DNA of 64,000 bases from positions 124,001 through 188,000 of the forward strand of contig DASXGW010000001.1 of the NCBI GenBank assembly GCA_036488875.1. The letters run 5' to 3'. Position numbers and translations under genes: made by a program. Position 1 is the first letter of the stretch. Each line of letters starts with the position of its first letter. Below, in pieces: positions 44,457-56,446 of the stretch. Source of the stretch: Candidatus Baltobacteraceae bacterium. Its GTDB lineage: Bacteria > Vulcanimicrobiota > Vulcanimicrobiia > Vulcanimicrobiales > Vulcanimicrobiaceae. The notes beneath the pieces are model-generated. The model did not search any database, was not told the DNA's origin, and saw only the letters and a program-made list of their open reading frames with translations.

Positions 44457-47400
44457 CTAGATTTTTACGTTGATGCTAATGTAGGCGTTGAACGGATTGG
44501 GCAAGACGTATGAGTTCGTATCGGCGTACGCCGGGATGTACGAACTCGCAAACGCCGGGTTCATGGCTACGCCGTTGGCGCCTTTGTCGTTGGGCGACGT
44601 TCCGTTGTAGAAGTTCGATGCGTAGTAGTAGTTCGGAATGTATCCACAGGTGTATGCGTTGGGCGGGAACTGCTTGCTCCACGGTTCCGAGGAGCCGCCG
44701 AAACAGGCGTTGACGAGATTGGCAAGCATGGCGGTGACCTTGATCCGCGGGCTGATGTCGTACGACATCGACAGGCTCATGTTGAGCTGGTTCGGCTGGT
44801 GGAACATGCCGAAGCTGTCGAAGACGCCGGTCTGCGGATTGGGAATGAACAGCGAGCCCGGCGAGGTTCCCCCTTGCGTTGCAGCCAGAACGCAGCTCGT
44901 CCAGTCGGCTTGAAGCGGATCGGACTTGTGGATCGGCGAGTTGATCAGCCCGGCGGAGTTGCGCGTGCACGTTCGCGGATCGTTACCGTACACGTCGGCG
45001 GGATAGCCGTAGGGTTGGCCTTCGTTGAACGTCAGCGCCGGCGTGACCGCGAACCGCCGGTGTTTGTAGTTGACGAGCAGGCTCGCAACGTTGGGCGAGA
45101 GGTACGGGAAGTCCAAACCGACCGGATACCAGCCATTCCGATCGAGCAGCGGCTGCGATCCCACGTTGTAGTACGGATTGCGAATAACGGGATTATAACA
45201 GCTCGCGTTGCTGCTGGACGAACGTTTGCATGCCTGGCCATTGGGAACCGGCCCGCAGTTAGGATCGGGTACGACGTTGCCCGGACCTTGGTAGCCGTTT
45301 CCGGCGCTGGGCGCGTTGTTGTAGTAGCACGCGGCGCCGCCGCCGGCTTTGGTCAGCGCGTTGAAGTTCTGGATGTCCTGGTTGTACTGATCGATCGGGT
45401 TGATGCTGCTGTTGGGGAAATTGGTCCACTTTTCCGCGGCATTCGTATACGTGTACGAGAAGATCAGCGACAGACCGTCTTTATCAAAGTCGCCTTTGGT
45501 GAACTCGAACTCAACGCCGTCGACCCGCTCGATGCCGCTATTGAAGCCGCCGGAGAGTCCGTAGGGCAAGCTGATGCCGTACACCTGATTGGTGGCGTAC
45601 CGGTAATACGGCGTTACTTTGACGGACATGTCGGTGCCTTTGAATCGCTTCTCGAGCGAGGCATCGTAGTTGTTCGAGTATTGCACGAGCGGGTCGTGAC
45701 GCGGCGTCGTGTAGCCGTATTGCCAGAACGCCTGAAACAGATCGTACGCCAAATTACTGTCGGCGGCACTGTATTGCACTTGATACGTCTGCGGCGGTTG
45801 GGCGAAGCGGCCGGCAGATAAACGAATCACCGTATCCGAATCGAGTGTGTACGTCAAGCCGAGTCGCGGTGTAAACGCGTTGTCGCTGATCGTCGGGCCG
45901 TACGTGTCGCTCAGCAGAAGGTGACCGTTCTTGCCATCGGGATGAACGTAACCCGCGGGGCAGTTTAGCCCGATGAAAGGGTTGGCGGGACGGAAGCTGG
46001 CGGGGGGCTCTGGAATGAAGAGCGGTGCAAGCGTCTTGGGATCGTAGCAAAACTCGTGTTGGTCGGCAAGGAACCAAAAATTCTGCCCGTTGCTCGTGGT
46101 GTTGGCCAGATTGTACTGATAGTTTTCGTCGCGTAACCCGACTTGCACGTTGAGCCGCTCCGTCGGATTCCACTGATCTTGCAGCGAGAGCGTCGTGAAC
46201 TCGGGGGTCACCTGGTTATGGAATCCGGACGTACCGCTGGAGGTCACCTGCCACGACGCGCCCTTGGGAAGCGATGCCAAACACGAGATCGACGACGACG
46301 AGTACGAACCGGCGGCGCAGAGATATGAATCGGTTGGATCGCCGAACGTTCCGCTGGTAAGCCGGCTGTTGCACGGAGCCGGCTGCCCCGCTTGGATCAC
46401 CGGATTGTACGCTTTATTGACGGGTTGGCCGGGATATACGGCGCCGGTGAACATCGCAAAACACTGCGCGCCGTTGGTAAGATTGGTCGCGCTCGTGTCG
46501 AGGTAGTTGTTGAACGTCGTGTTGTTAAAACGGTTGGTCGTGGCCGTCGTGTAGTTCGCATCGAACGTCAACAGATGTGCGGGGCTGAGCTGATCGGCGA
46601 AGGTCAGAGCGATACCGCGCGTGTGCGCCTCGAGCTCGTAGTCGTACGACGTTGCACCCAAGCCGTAGAGGAACGATCCGTAGCTGAGCGGGCTGGTCTG
46701 CAGCCAGTCGGAGTAAAACGTATAACCGTAGAGCCGAATGTACGCGTTCGAGCCCATGTTGTGCTGGTATTGGAGCTTGACGATCGAGGAGTCATTCCAG
46801 AAGCTGTCGCGCGAATCCAACGGCACGGCGGAATAGGTGCCCGCCGTGCACGAACCGGCCGGCAACGGTACGCCTTTGATCGACGACGGGTAGACGTTCG
46901 CGCATCGGTCGCCGGGAGAGGCCGGCATCATGTACGGAATGGCCGAGACTCCGGTCGCGCTTTGCCCCGGATGCGTACCCGTGGGCCACGTTACGAAATC
47001 GCCCCAAATGAGTGGAACGTTGCCGTAGCCGGCGAGCTCGTCGAGCTGATTGACGAGATGCGGGCCGATATCGTTTCCGGAGCTGTAATATTGCGTGTGC
47101 AGCGCTACCGGGTTGTAGAGGATCTGAACGTCGTCGCGGCCGGCGTCGTGTTTGTGCGGAATCCCAAAATGGAGGTTGATGACGGTTTCGCGGTCGACGA
47201 GATTGGAGTAGTTGAAGTACGCCGGTGAGACGGTGTTGTAACAGCCCGGATCGTTGGAGCCGCCATTTTCCGTGTTGACCGGCGCCGCGATATATCCGGG
47301 TTGACCGGGTGAGAGCTGGAACGGGTCGTACACGGGCGACGCGTTTGGACCACTGTAGAGCGGGCCGCCGTAGTAGCTGCCGCTCTTGGGCGCCGTAAAC

Positions 47401-48395
47401 TGGCAGATCGGATAGTCGCCGCCGAAATACGTCTTCGTCGTATTGAACGCGATCGTCGGATAGCCCCAAACGAGTCCGAGGTTCTGTCCGTTGAACTGAT
47501 CGAGGTAGCGGAAGTCCTGATTGTATCCGCCGACGCCAACGTAATACGAGAAGCGACGGTCGGGCGTAGCTCCGCCCACCTCGACCTGCATATTGTGATA
47601 GTAGGTCGGCGTGCCGAGGCCGGCGTTGACGTCGGCGAAGCCGGGATACGTGCCGGTCTTAATGACTTGGTTGATGAAGCCGGCCAAACCGCTGGTGCTC
47701 TGTCCGACGGTGCCGCCGCCCGAATAGACTTGCAGCTCCTGTTGGCCCAGCGTTCCCGCCGTGCTTCCGGGATAGTTGTCGAACGACCGGTTCACCGGGA
47801 CGCCGTCGTACTCGTAACCGACCTGATCGTAGTTGCCGCCGCGGATGTAGACGACTTGATCCCAGCCTTGCTGATTGGGCGGAACGAACGCACCGGGGAC
47901 GGTCGCGATCGCCGAATACGCGTTGTTGAGATTTCCGCCGCCGCCGACACCCGCCGCGGCCTGCGATACCGCGGAGTTGACGGAGTACACATCGGCGGTC
48001 GTACCGGATTTCACCAGATCCATCGACGAGCGCGTCGTAACGCGCGCGATCGTCTTGAGCGACGGCTGCAGCGCGATCCGGATGTTCTGAACCTGGTCGG
48101 CAAAGACCGAGATGCCGGCTTCCGAGAGGCTTTCGAAGCCGTCTTTCGACACCGTGATCGTATACGTATCGGGTGCGAGCGAAAGCAGGGCAAAGTGACC
48201 GGCGCCGTCGGTCGTGACCGTCGACGTTTGCGACGGACTGACCGCCGTTATCTGCGCTCCGGCGATCGGGGCGCCTTTCGTGGAGACGACCGATCCGCTG
48301 ACCGTTCCGGTCGTGCCGGCCGGCACGGGTGAGCTATTAAAAAGTAAGACGAAGGCGGCAAGCCCCGCCGCAACTAACGAGCGCTTCCACATCAT
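44457..48395 (-). CDS. TonB-dependent receptor with N-terminal carboxypeptidase-regulatory-like domain
   Basis: A 1312-aa outer-membrane protein. Signal peptide, then an Ig-like carboxypeptidase regulatory domain (about 30-110: [38 protein letters not shown]), a plug (about 130-260: [26 protein letters not shown]) and a long beta-barrel ending in aromatic/hydrophobic alternation (YISINVKI). Several Cys pairs occur in predicted outer loops. It should take up a bulky or scarce solute with TonB energy. It stands between hutH and hutU, divergent from hutU across 50 bp; a link to histidine or peptide uptake is possible but unproven. Confidence 0.92.
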   Translation of the reverse strand: MMWKRSLVAAGLAAFVLLFNSSPVPAGTTGTVSGSVVSTKGAPIAGAQITAVSPSQTSTVTTDGAGHFALLSLAPDTYTITVSKDGFESLSEAGISVFADQVQNIRIALQPSLKTIARVTTRSSMDLVKSGTTADVYSVNSAVSQAAAGVGGGGNLNNAYSAIATVPGAFVPPNQQGWDQVVYIRGGNYDQVGYEYDGVPVNRSFDNYPGSTAGTLGQQELQVYSGGGTVGQSTSGLAGFINQVIKTGTYPGFADVNAGLGTPTYYHNMQVEVGGATPDRRFSYYVGVGGYNQDFRYLDQFNGQNLGLVWGYPTIAFNTTKTYFGGDYPICQFTAPKSGSYYGGPLYSGPNASPVYDPFQLSPGQPGYIAAPVNTENGGSNDPGCYNTVSPAYFNYSNLVDRETVINLHFGIPHKHDAGRDDVQILYNPVALHTQYYSSGNDIGPHLVNQLDELAGYGNVPLIWGDFVTWPTGTHPGQSATGVSAIPYMMPASPGDRCANVYPSSIKGVPLPAGSCTAGTYSAVPLDSRDSFWNDSSIVKLQYQHNMGSNAYIRLYGYTFYSDWLQTSPLSYGSFLYGLGATSYDYELEAHTRGIALTFADQLSPAHLLTFDANYTTATTNRFNNTTFNNYLDTSATNLTNGAQCFAMFTGAVYPGQPVNKAYNPVIQAGQPAPCNSRLTSGTFGDPTDSYLCAAGSYSSSSISCLASLPKGASWQVTSSGTSGFHNQVTPEFTTLSLQDQWNPTERLNVQVGLRDENYQYNLANTTSNGQNFWFLADQHEFCYDPKTLAPLFIPEPPASFRPANPFIGLNCPAGYVHPDGKNGHLLLSDTYGPTISDNAFTPRLGLTYTLDSDTVIRLSAGRFAQPPQTYQVQYSAADSNLAYDLFQAFWQYGYTTPRHDPLVQYSNNYDASLEKRFKGTDMSVKVTPYYRYATNQVYGISLPYGLSGGFNSGIERVDGVEFEFTKGDFDKDGLSLIFSYTYTNAAEKWTNFPNSSINPIDQYNQDIQNFNALTKAGGGAACYYNNAPSAGNGYQGPGNVVPDPNCGPVPNGQACKRSSSSNASCYNPVIRNPYYNVGSQPLLDRNGWYPVGLDFPYLSPNVASLLVNYKHRRFAVTPALTFNEGQPYGYPADVYGNDPRTCTRNSAGLINSPIHKSDPLQADWTSCVLAATQGGTSPGSLFIPNPQTGVFDSFGMFHQPNQLNMSLSMSYDISPRIKVTAMLANLVNACFGGSSEPWSKQFPPNAYTCGYIPNYYYASNFYNGTSPNDKGANGVAMNPAFASSYIPAYADTNSYVLPNPFNAYISINVKI

Positions 48396-48445
48396 GCGGG
48401 CGCTTTCGCTCCAGGCGTGAGGGGGCCTTCGGCGAAGCCTCGGCT

Positions 48446-50094
<1,649 letters not shown>

Positions 50095-50107
<13 letters not shown>

Positions 50108-51303
50108 TCCGCGCCCGGACGATCGTTACGTGTGACACCGACGCCGCGCAATGCGGCGTCGGCTTTGATTCGCTCGGTCGAATCGACGACGGCGCGATCA
50201 AAATCAAGAACGGATATGTGACCGCGGTCGGTAAGACGGACGCGATCGCGAAGAAAAAGGATGAGATCGTCGATCTCGGGGACTGCACGCTCGTTCCCGG
50301 CTTTGTGGATGCGCACGCGCATCCGCTCTTTGCCGGGGATCGCGAGCCGGATTTTGCGGCACGCCAGCGCGGCGAGAAACCGTCGCTCGGAATGCTCTAT
50401 ACGGTCGAGCGCACGCGCGAAGCGCTTCTCAATCCGAAGTCGTTCTACAAAAACGTCGTGCGGCCGCGCCTTCAAACGATCTTGGCGCACGGCACGACGA
50501 CGTTGGAGACGAAGACGGGGTACGCGCTGCACAAGCCCGGAGAAGCGGCGCTGCTGGATCTGATCGCCGCGCATCGCGGCGATCCCGACGTGCCGTCGAT
50601 GGTACCCACGTTTCTGGGTGCGCACGCCCTGCCGCCGGAGTTTCTGCGCGAAGATCGTTTCGTCGACTATCTGATCGATCAAGTGATTCCGGCCGCGGCC
50701 GCGCACGGAGCGGTGTACGCCGACGCGTTCTGCGAGCCGGGGTTCTTTTCGCCCGAACAGACGCGGCGGTATCTCGATGCCGCACGGCTGCACGGCATGC
50801 GGCTGCGCGTGCATTGCGACGAGATGTCGTACGGTGCCGCGGCGGCTATGGCGACGGGGCTCGAGGTCGACGCCGTCGATCATTGCAACTATATTACCGA
50901 CGCCGACGTGCGCGCGATCGCCGAGCGCGGCATCGTCACGGTCGCGTGCCCCGCGACCATTGAGTATCTCGGCTTAGCGCAGCGCGTTCCGGCGCGCGCG
51001 CTGCTCGAAGCGGGCGGTCAGGTCGCGCTCGCCAGCGATTACAATCCCGGAACGTCGCCGTGCTTCAACCTGCAGACCGTTGCGTATTTCGGGCGCAAGT
51101 TCTTCGGGCTCTCGGCGGCGGAAGCGCTCTACGGGGTGACGCGCGCGGCGGCGCACTCGCTGCGCCTCGACGCCGGACGCATCGCGCCGGGCGCGAGGGC
51201 GGATTTCGTCGCGCTGCAGATCGCGTCGCCCGACGAGTTCGGCTGGCAGTTCGGCGGCAACCTCGCAAAAGCCGTGTACAAAAAGGGAGTGCGCGTTGAT
51301 TAA
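50095..51303 (+). CDS. hutI: Imidazolonepropionase (HutI)
   Basis: A 402-aa amidohydrolase, third step of histidine degradation. Metal ligands in [13 protein letters not shown] and VHCDEMS, with ETKTGYAL and [11 protein letters not shown] typical of HutI. A TTG at 50095 inside the hutU end gives the normal length; the longer frame upstream is antisense-free shadow of hutU. It overlaps the next gene by 8 bp. Confidence 0.94.
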
Positions 51304-52585
51304 CGAGCTCGTGCGCTGCAAGCGCGCGATCGTGTCGGGGATGCTGCGTGAGGATTTCGCGTTCGTCGTACGCGACGGAACGATCGTCGCCGGCGGCGAC
51401 TTTTTAGACGTCCGGGACGGGGCGCGCGATCTCGATTCGCGATCGTTCCCGGACGATCGGCTGGTCGTGCCGGGATTCGTCAACGGGCATAGCCACGCGT
51501 ACCAGATTCTGCTGCGCGGGTGGGCCGACGACTGGCCGTTTGCCAAGTGGCGCACCGACGCACTCTACAAAGTGGTTCCGCAGCTGACGCCCGACGACGT
51601 GTACTGGACGTTCGTTGCCGCGTTTTCGGAGATGCTCGCGGCCGGCATCACGACCGTCGCCGAGTTTTTCTATCTCAACGGAGCCGGCAACGCCCATGCC
51701 GAGGCCGCGATCCGCGCCGCGGCGGATACCGGTATTCGACTGGTGTTCGCGCGCGCGTGGATGGACGCCGATTACGCCCCGCCGCAGTTCCGCGAAACGG
51801 CTGCGGTCGCGGCCGAGCGGACTCGCGAGCTGATGGAGGGCTACCCCGGGGCGAACGTGTGCGTCGCGCCGCACTCGCTGCACGCCGCGTCGCACGACAT
51901 GATTCGCGCCGCCGCGGAGTTCGCGCGCGAGTTCGACTGCATGATGCACGTTCACGTCGCCGAGGCATCCTACGAAGGCCGGCAGACGCTCGAGCGATAC
52001 GGCGCAACGCCGATCGCACTTCTCGGGAAGCTCAACGCCCTCGACGAGCGCACGGTGGCAATCCACGCCATCTACGTGAGCGATGCCGAGAAGGAAGCGA
52101 TCGCCCGCGCGGGCGCGCGCGTCATTCACAATCCGATGACCAATCAGTATTTAGGCGACGGCATTTGCGACGTGACGGGATTCGCGGAGCTCGGCGTCAC
52201 GATGGGATTGGGAACCGACGCCGACGTGAAGCCGTCGCTGATCGACGAAATGCGCGCCGCCGCGCTGCTGCAGAAATTACGCCGGCTCGACGGAAGCGCG
52301 TTGCCCGCGACGACGGCATTCGCGCTCGGTACGGCGCAGGGCGCCAAAGCGCTGCGCGTTGCGGCAGGCGATCTTTTGGCCGGCAATGCGGCCGACTACG
52401 TCGTGCTCGACGCATCGAAGATCGATCCGTGGGCGCCGCCGCTCAACGCGCTCGTCTATCGCGGCGAGGACGCTTGGGTGCAGGGAACGTTCGTCGGCGG
52501 CCGTCGCGTCTATGTCAGCGAGCCGTCGCAGCTGGCCCGGCTTGCATGGGAAGCCGCCGCAAAAATCGCGAAGCGCCTTCTATGA
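51296..52585 (+). CDS. hutF: Amidohydrolase, probable formimidoylglutamate deiminase (HutF)
   Basis: A 429-aa metal-dependent deaminase-type amidohydrolase. VNGHSHAYQILLRGWAD supplies the first metal ligands, CVAPHSLHA the substrate-side segment, HVHVAEASYEG the third His, and GTDADVKPSL the metal Asp. Position directly after hutI favours HutF, which converts formimino-glutamate to formyl-glutamate. MTA/SAH deaminase (MtaD) is the main alternative, and parts of the sequence look intermediate. The TTG start is decided by a strong AAGGGAG about 8 bp upstream. Confidence 0.7.
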   Translation: MINELVRCKRAIVSGMLREDFAFVVRDGTIVAGGDFLDVRDGARDLDSRSFPDDRLVVPGFVNGHSHAYQILLRGWADDWPFAKWRTDALYKVVPQLTPDDVYWTFVAAFSEMLAAGITTVAEFFYLNGAGNAHAEAAIRAAADTGIRLVFARAWMDADYAPPQFRETAAVAAERTRELMEGYPGANVCVAPHSLHAASHDMIRAAAEFAREFDCMMHVHVAEASYEGRQTLERYGATPIALLGKLNALDERTVAIHAIYVSDAEKEAIARAGARVIHNPMTNQYLGDGICDVTGFAELGVTMGLGTDADVKPSLIDEMRAAALLQKLRRLDGSALPATTAFALGTAQGAKALRVAAGDLLAGNAADYVVLDASKIDPWAPPLNALVYRGEDAWVQGTFVGGRRVYVSEPSQLARLAWEAAAKIAKRLL

Positions 52586-52911
52586 AATACATTGCATCCG
52601 TATTGCTGCTCTGCTGCCTGGTTGCTTGCGGCGGAAACAAATCCACGAGCGCCGCGGCGACGCCGGTCGAAGGCGCGTCGAACGGCACGCTGACCAACGG
52701 CACGCAAATGTCCAGCGAGAACGCCAGCAACATTCCCGACTGCGGCGCCGTCAAGGCCGTGTGGGTGAACACGAAGACCAAGGTGTATCACGAGCCGGGC
52801 GATCCGAGGTACGGTCACACGAAGCACGGCAAGTACATGTGTCCGAGCCAAGCCAAGAAGGAAGGCGACCGCCCCGCTGGCGGCGCGAAGCATCACAGCA
52901 ACTCGATGTAA
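52582..52911 (+). CDS. Small lipoprotein with YHxPG motif
   Basis: A 109-aa lipoprotein: basic start, hydrophobic core and lipobox LVAC near residue 17. The mature part ends in a conserved-looking block, VWVNTKTKVYHEPGDPRYG followed by TKHGKYMCPSQAKK, seen in many short secreted or nuclease-linked bacterial proteins; the Tyr, His, Pro, Gly and Tyr positions define it. The role of the block is unknown to me. It overlaps the preceding amidohydrolase gene by ATGA and the convergent aminotransferase by 19 bp. Confidence 0.75.
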   Translation: MKYIASVLLLCCLVACGGNKSTSAAATPVEGASNGTLTNGTQMSSENASNIPDCGAVKAVWVNTKTKVYHEPGDPRYGHTKHGKYMCPSQAKKEGDRPAGGAKHHSNSM

Positions 52912-54002
52912 CGTTCCAAGGCCGCGAGCGCTTCGGGGAGATTCTCGCGGCCGTACCCGATGCGCACGCGGTCGTTGCCGGCGTCGAACAGGCTGCTCGG
53001 CAGTAACAACACGCCCGCGCGCTTGACGAGATCGGCGCACAGCGCGTCGGTATCGCCGCGCAGGTAACGCGGAAACGCCGTCGTCCCCGCTCGCGGACGG
53101 TGCCACTGCCAAACCTCTGAGTGACGGGCAAAGAATGCATCGAGGAGATCGAGATTGCGTGCGACGATGCGCTGCACGCGGGCGATGAGCGCGTCGCCGT
53201 GGCGCATCGCCAGCGCCGCGAGAAACTCGCTCGGTGCGGCGTTGCAGATCGTGAGGTAGTCCTTGAAGGCCGCGACGCGATCGTAAAACGCGCGGTCGCG
53301 CGTGGCGAGCCATCCGATGCGTAAGCCGGCCAACCCGTACGCCTTCGCCGTGCCGCCCAGCGAGATTCCGCGCTCGTAGAGATCGCAGACCGGCGGATGG
53401 CGATCGGCGAGATCGCGCTCGGTTCCACGGTACACCTCGTCGGAGATGAGCCACAAGCCGCGTTTGCGCGCGATCGCGACGACGCGGTCGAGACGTTGAC
53501 GATCGAAGACGTAGCCGGTCGGATTGCTCGGCGAGGTGATGACGATCGCGCGCGTCTGCGGTCGCAGCAGGCTTTCGAGCTCGTCGGGATCGGGCGCGCC
53601 GTCGCCGTCGAGATCGACGTTCCAGCGCGATGCCGTCGCGCCTATGCCTTCGGCGACGGAATACTGGGATTGATACGCGGGAAACTGGACGACGAGATGA
53701 TCGCGCGCGCCAACCGCGCAGTTGATCGCGGCGAAGATCGCCTCTTGGGTTCCGCCGTGCACTAACACGCCGCCGGCGCCGGTAACGGGGTAGAGCGCCC
53801 CGATCGCGTCGCGCAGCTCGGGCGCGCCGCGCGATTCCGTATAGCCCAGCCACGTGCGCGCAAAGCGCTCCGCCGCGCCCTCTTCCAACGCCAGCAGCTC
53901 GGCGATCGGCATCGACTCCGGATCGCTCGCGCACAGAAGGTACTTGGTCGTAAACTCGTACTGCGCGAAATAGCGCTCCAGCGCGAATGGCTGCGGCGTC
54001 AT
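52893..54002 (-). CDS. PLP-dependent aminotransferase, class I/II
   Basis: A 369-aa fold-type I aminotransferase. YTESRGAPELRDAI, HGGTQEAIF, TSPSNPTGYVFD, DEVYRG and the PLP Lys in GTAKAYGLAGLRIGW are present, with the C-terminal Arg in DRVRIGYGREN. The substrate is not evident; similar proteins act on aspartate, aromatic or branched amino acids. ATG at 54002 overlaps the stop of the upstream beta-lactamase-like gene (TGATG), so the two are one unit. Confidence 0.9.
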   Translation of the reverse strand: MTPQPFALERYFAQYEFTTKYLLCASDPESMPIAELLALEEGAAERFARTWLGYTESRGAPELRDAIGALYPVTGAGGVLVHGGTQEAIFAAINCAVGARDHLVVQFPAYQSQYSVAEGIGATASRWNVDLDGDGAPDPDELESLLRPQTRAIVITSPSNPTGYVFDRQRLDRVVAIARKRGLWLISDEVYRGTERDLADRHPPVCDLYERGISLGGTAKAYGLAGLRIGWLATRDRAFYDRVAAFKDYLTICNAAPSEFLAALAMRHGDALIARVQRIVARNLDLLDAFFARHSEVWQWHRPRAGTTAFPRYLRGDTDALCADLVKRAGVLLLPSSLFDAGNDRVRIGYGRENLPEALAALERYIELL

Positions 54003-54793
54003 CACAAGAGTCCTCGTATCGCACGCATGAACGGCGCGAAACGCGCGTTGTTCTCGGGAGTCGACGGCAAACCGGTATAGACCACGATGACGAAGCGCTT
54101 GCCTTCGCCGGTGACGAGAATGCCGCCGTCGTGCGTGACCTCGCTGGTATCTCCGGTTTTGTGTGCGAAGCGGTCCCACGAGAGCAGGCCGCCGTTAAGT
54201 TTTTCGTTCCACTCCTGCGCCGCGAGCATTTCGCGCAGCAGGGCCGCGTGCGCAATCGCGTTCTCCGCGATCGCTCGCATCAGGTGCGCGCACTCGGCGG
54301 CCGGATGCGCGTTGCGATGAACGCCGTCCCACTGCGGATCGTCGATCAACGGGTCGCCTCCCGAAAGCTTGCGATAAAACGCGGTGGTACTTAGGCCGAG
54401 TTTTTCCCGCGCGATCTCAGTTGCGCGCTCGCGGCCGACCACGTCGAACAGCACGTTCGTCGCGACGTTGTCGGAGCGTGCGATTGCCAACCACATGAGC
54501 TCGCGCAAAGTGGCCTCATACCCCGGTACGAGCGGCGAGGCGGCGTCGTTGGCGGTCATATTCGCGGGCTCGACCGTCACCGTCGAATCGATCGGGGAAA
54601 GCCGGCCCGAAGCGATCTCACTGAGGGTAGCGGCGACCACCGGCACCTTGATCATGCTCGCCGGATAAAGCGGCAGCTCCGGCTCGACGGTGACCGGCCC
54701 GGCGGCCAGGTCGAGCGGGGCGACCACGATCGAAGCCGGCCCGAGGCCGGCGTTGAGGGCCGCCCCTAGGAGCAGATCAGGATCGAGACGCAG
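54002..54793 (-). CDS. Class A beta-lactamase-like serine hydrolase
   Basis: About 264 aa. The three class A/PBP motifs are present: SMIK (SxxK), SDN in IARSDNVATN and KTG in AHKTGDTSEV. The ExxLN motif that provides the deacylating Glu of true class A beta-lactamases is not seen between SDN and KTG, so penicillin hydrolysis is doubtful. The frame is open to an ATG at 54832, but GGAGG at about 54801-54805 favours a CTG at 54793. No clear signal peptide from either start, which is odd for this fold. Confidence 0.75.
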   Translation of the reverse strand: MRLDPDLLLGAALNAGLGPASIVVAPLDLAAGPVTVEPELPLYPASMIKVPVVAATLSEIASGRLSPIDSTVTVEPANMTANDAASPLVPGYEATLRELMWLAIARSDNVATNVLFDVVGRERATEIAREKLGLSTTAFYRKLSGGDPLIDDPQWDGVHRNAHPAAECAHLMRAIAENAIAHAALLREMLAAQEWNEKLNGGLLSWDRFAHKTGDTSEVTHDGGILVTGEGKRFVIVVYTGLPSTPENNARFAPFMRAIRGLL

Positions 54794-54818
54794 GACAATA
54801 CCTCCAAAAAAAATGCGT

Positions 54819-54879
54819 GTAAGCACTTGCATTCACTATTCCGGCCATGTTAGACTTTGCGTGCAAGTACCCACTTGCA
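54819..54879. promoter_or_regulatory. Divergent promoter region with repeated TGCAAG/CTTGCA operators
   Basis: TGCAAGT (54862-54868) and ACTTGCA (54873-54879) form a perfect 7-bp inverted repeat with a 4-bp gap. A second, one-mismatch palindrome TGTAAG/CTTGCA lies at 54818-54831. A plus-strand promoter TTGCAT (54827) - 18 bp - TAGACT (54851) sits between, so each palindrome flanks or overlaps a core element. The TetR gene two genes downstream is a candidate binder. Confidence 0.6.
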
Positions 54880-54912
54880 GCATTTGAGCCCTCGCCAGCT
54901 TCGGAGAAGAGA

Positions 54913-55191
54913 TTGAAAAACGTGGTCATCGAGTACCGCCCCGACGCCATTGCAGCCCTCGAGACGGCAGTCCTTGCCGCCCTCCAAGGCGGTGCCGTAC
55001 AGGTCGTTTTGGACCTCGATACGGTCGAGTCGCTCGATACCGACGGCGTTCGGGGCCTCATCAAGCTTCTCCGCAGCTCGCGCGCCGCAGGCGGCGAGCT
55101 CGCGCTGAGCGTCAGCAAACCGGGCGTGCGCCGTACTCTGGCGGTCACGGCGCTCGACCGGCTCTTTCCCGTCGTCGAGGCCGCGGCATGA
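54913..55191 (+). CDS. STAS-domain protein (anti-sigma-factor antagonist-like)
   Basis: A 92-aa STAS domain. AVQVVLDLDTVESLDTDG is the central strand and phospho-loop, followed by the helix VRGLIKLLRSSRAAGG. The usual phospho-acceptor Ser in the DSSG-type loop is Asp here (DTDG), so regulation by serine phosphorylation may be lost or constitutively mimicked. The TTG at 54913 has GGAG 6 bp upstream and leaves room for the promoter; the ATG at 54847 would lie inside it. It overlaps the next gene by ATGA. No anti-sigma kinase is nearby. Confidence 0.75.
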   Translation: MKNVVIEYRPDAIAALETAVLAALQGGAVQVVLDLDTVESLDTDGVRGLIKLLRSSRAAGGELALSVSKPGVRRTLAVTALDRLFPVVEAAA

Positions 55192-55832
55192 TTGCGCCGC
55201 TGATTGCCGCGCTCGTCGCATCCGCGCCCGCGCCGACGCAGGCGCCGCCGATGCCGCCCGACGCCCATGCGGTCGTCGAGAAAATGATCGCGCGCAATCC
55301 GTCGCTGCAGTCGTATAAGGCGCGCGTGCACGTCGACGTGCGCATGTTGAGCTTTCCCTACTTGGCGCCCAAGCTCGACGGAACGTCGTACTACAAGCGC
55401 CCCGACACGTACGAGGTCGTTTTCGACAAGATGCCGGGCTACGCCAAGGGCTTTCAAAAGATTTTCGACGACGTCGGTGACCCGGGCGCGTGGGAGAAAG
55501 ATCAAAACATCGGGCTCGACGGCACCGCGAAGCTTTGGGGCCATCCCATGATCGTGCTGCGCCTGACCAAGAAGATTCACAGCGACATCTTGGATCACAC
55601 GCTTGCGTACGTCGATCCGTTCAGCTACGCGCTGATCCAGATGGAGTGGTACTACACCAGCGGCGGCAAGATCACGATGACGCAAACCTACGCGCGTAAC
55701 GGCTCCAACTACGTGCTCTCGTCGCAGCACGCGGATATCGACATTCCTCACATACGCGCCGTCGCGGACGCGTCTTACAACGAATATCAAACCAACGTCG
55801 CCGCCGCGAGCGACGGTAAGAAGAGCCCATGA
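55188..55832 (+). CDS. Exported LolA-like/outer-membrane lipoprotein-sorting-type protein
   Basis: A 214-aa protein with a short signal-like start, then YKARVHVDVRMLSFPYLAPKLDGT and LWGHPMIVLRLTKK, a pattern like LolA/RseB or DUF1571-type proteins that bind lipid moieties. The central YVDPFSYALIQMEWYYTSGGKI fits a curved sheet whose strand reports ligand state. Family not certain. It lies between the STAS and TetR genes with 4-bp overlaps on both sides, which ties it to the efflux operon. Confidence 0.65.
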   Translation: MIAPLIAALVASAPAPTQAPPMPPDAHAVVEKMIARNPSLQSYKARVHVDVRMLSFPYLAPKLDGTSYYKRPDTYEVVFDKMPGYAKGFQKIFDDVGDPGAWEKDQNIGLDGTAKLWGHPMIVLRLTKKIHSDILDHTLAYVDPFSYALIQMEWYYTSGGKITMTQTYARNGSNYVLSSQHADIDIPHIRAVADASYNEYQTNVAAASDGKKSP

Positions 55833-56446
55833 TCGAAGCACGCAAGGTCCAAGAATCCGTCAAGTCCCCCGAGGAAACGCGCGAGCGTATTCTGGCGGCG
55901 GCACGCGAGGTGATCGCCCGCAAAGGTAAGCGCGGCGCGACCACGCGCGAGATCGCCGACGTTGCCGGCGTCAACGAAGCGACGCTCTTCCGCCACTTCG
56001 GTACGAAAGAAGCGCTCATTATCGCCGTCGCGCAGCACTTTTGCGGCTTCGGCGAGCTTCGCGAGGTCGTGTCGCACCTGCACGGGGATCTCGGCGAAGA
56101 TCTCCTAGCGATCGGCCGCAAGATGCTCGTCCGGATGGATTCCCAGATGGACATGATCCGCTGGTCGCTGGTCGAGATGGATTACGAAGCGGACATTTTT
56201 GCCAGCACGGCGTGGCGTCCGCAGTTAGCGGTCTTGGAAGTGCTGGTCGAGTTTCTGCGACCGCGCGTCGAGAGCGGCGAGCTGCGCGGCGATCCCAAGA
56301 AACTCGCGATGATGTTTATGGGGTTGATCTTCATGCACGTCCTCGGGCGCTCGAAGTTTCCGGACTCCGAGCTGCACCAAGGGAGCGACGACGCGGCGCT
56401 CCGCTACTACATCGACGTCTTACTCAACGGGGTACGAGGCAAGTAA
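55829..56446 (+). CDS. TetR-family transcriptional regulator
   Basis: A 205-aa repressor. The N-terminal helix-turn-helix (about 17-62: ILAAAREVIARKGKRGATTREIADVAGVNEATLFRHF, in motif order helix 1 to 3) is typical; the C-terminal two-thirds is the ligand-binding dimer domain. It overlaps the LolA-like gene and, by TAATG, the EmrA gene. The simplest reading is that it controls this efflux operon through the palindromes at 54819-54879. Confidence 0.93.
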   Translation: MIEARKVQESVKSPEETRERILAAAREVIARKGKRGATTREIADVAGVNEATLFRHFGTKEALIIAVAQHFCGFGELREVVSHLHGDLGEDLLAIGRKMLVRMDSQMDMIRWSLVEMDYEADIFASTAWRPQLAVLEVLVEFLRPRVESGELRGDPKKLAMMFMGLIFMHVLGRSKFPDSELHQGSDDAALRYYIDVLLNGVRGK

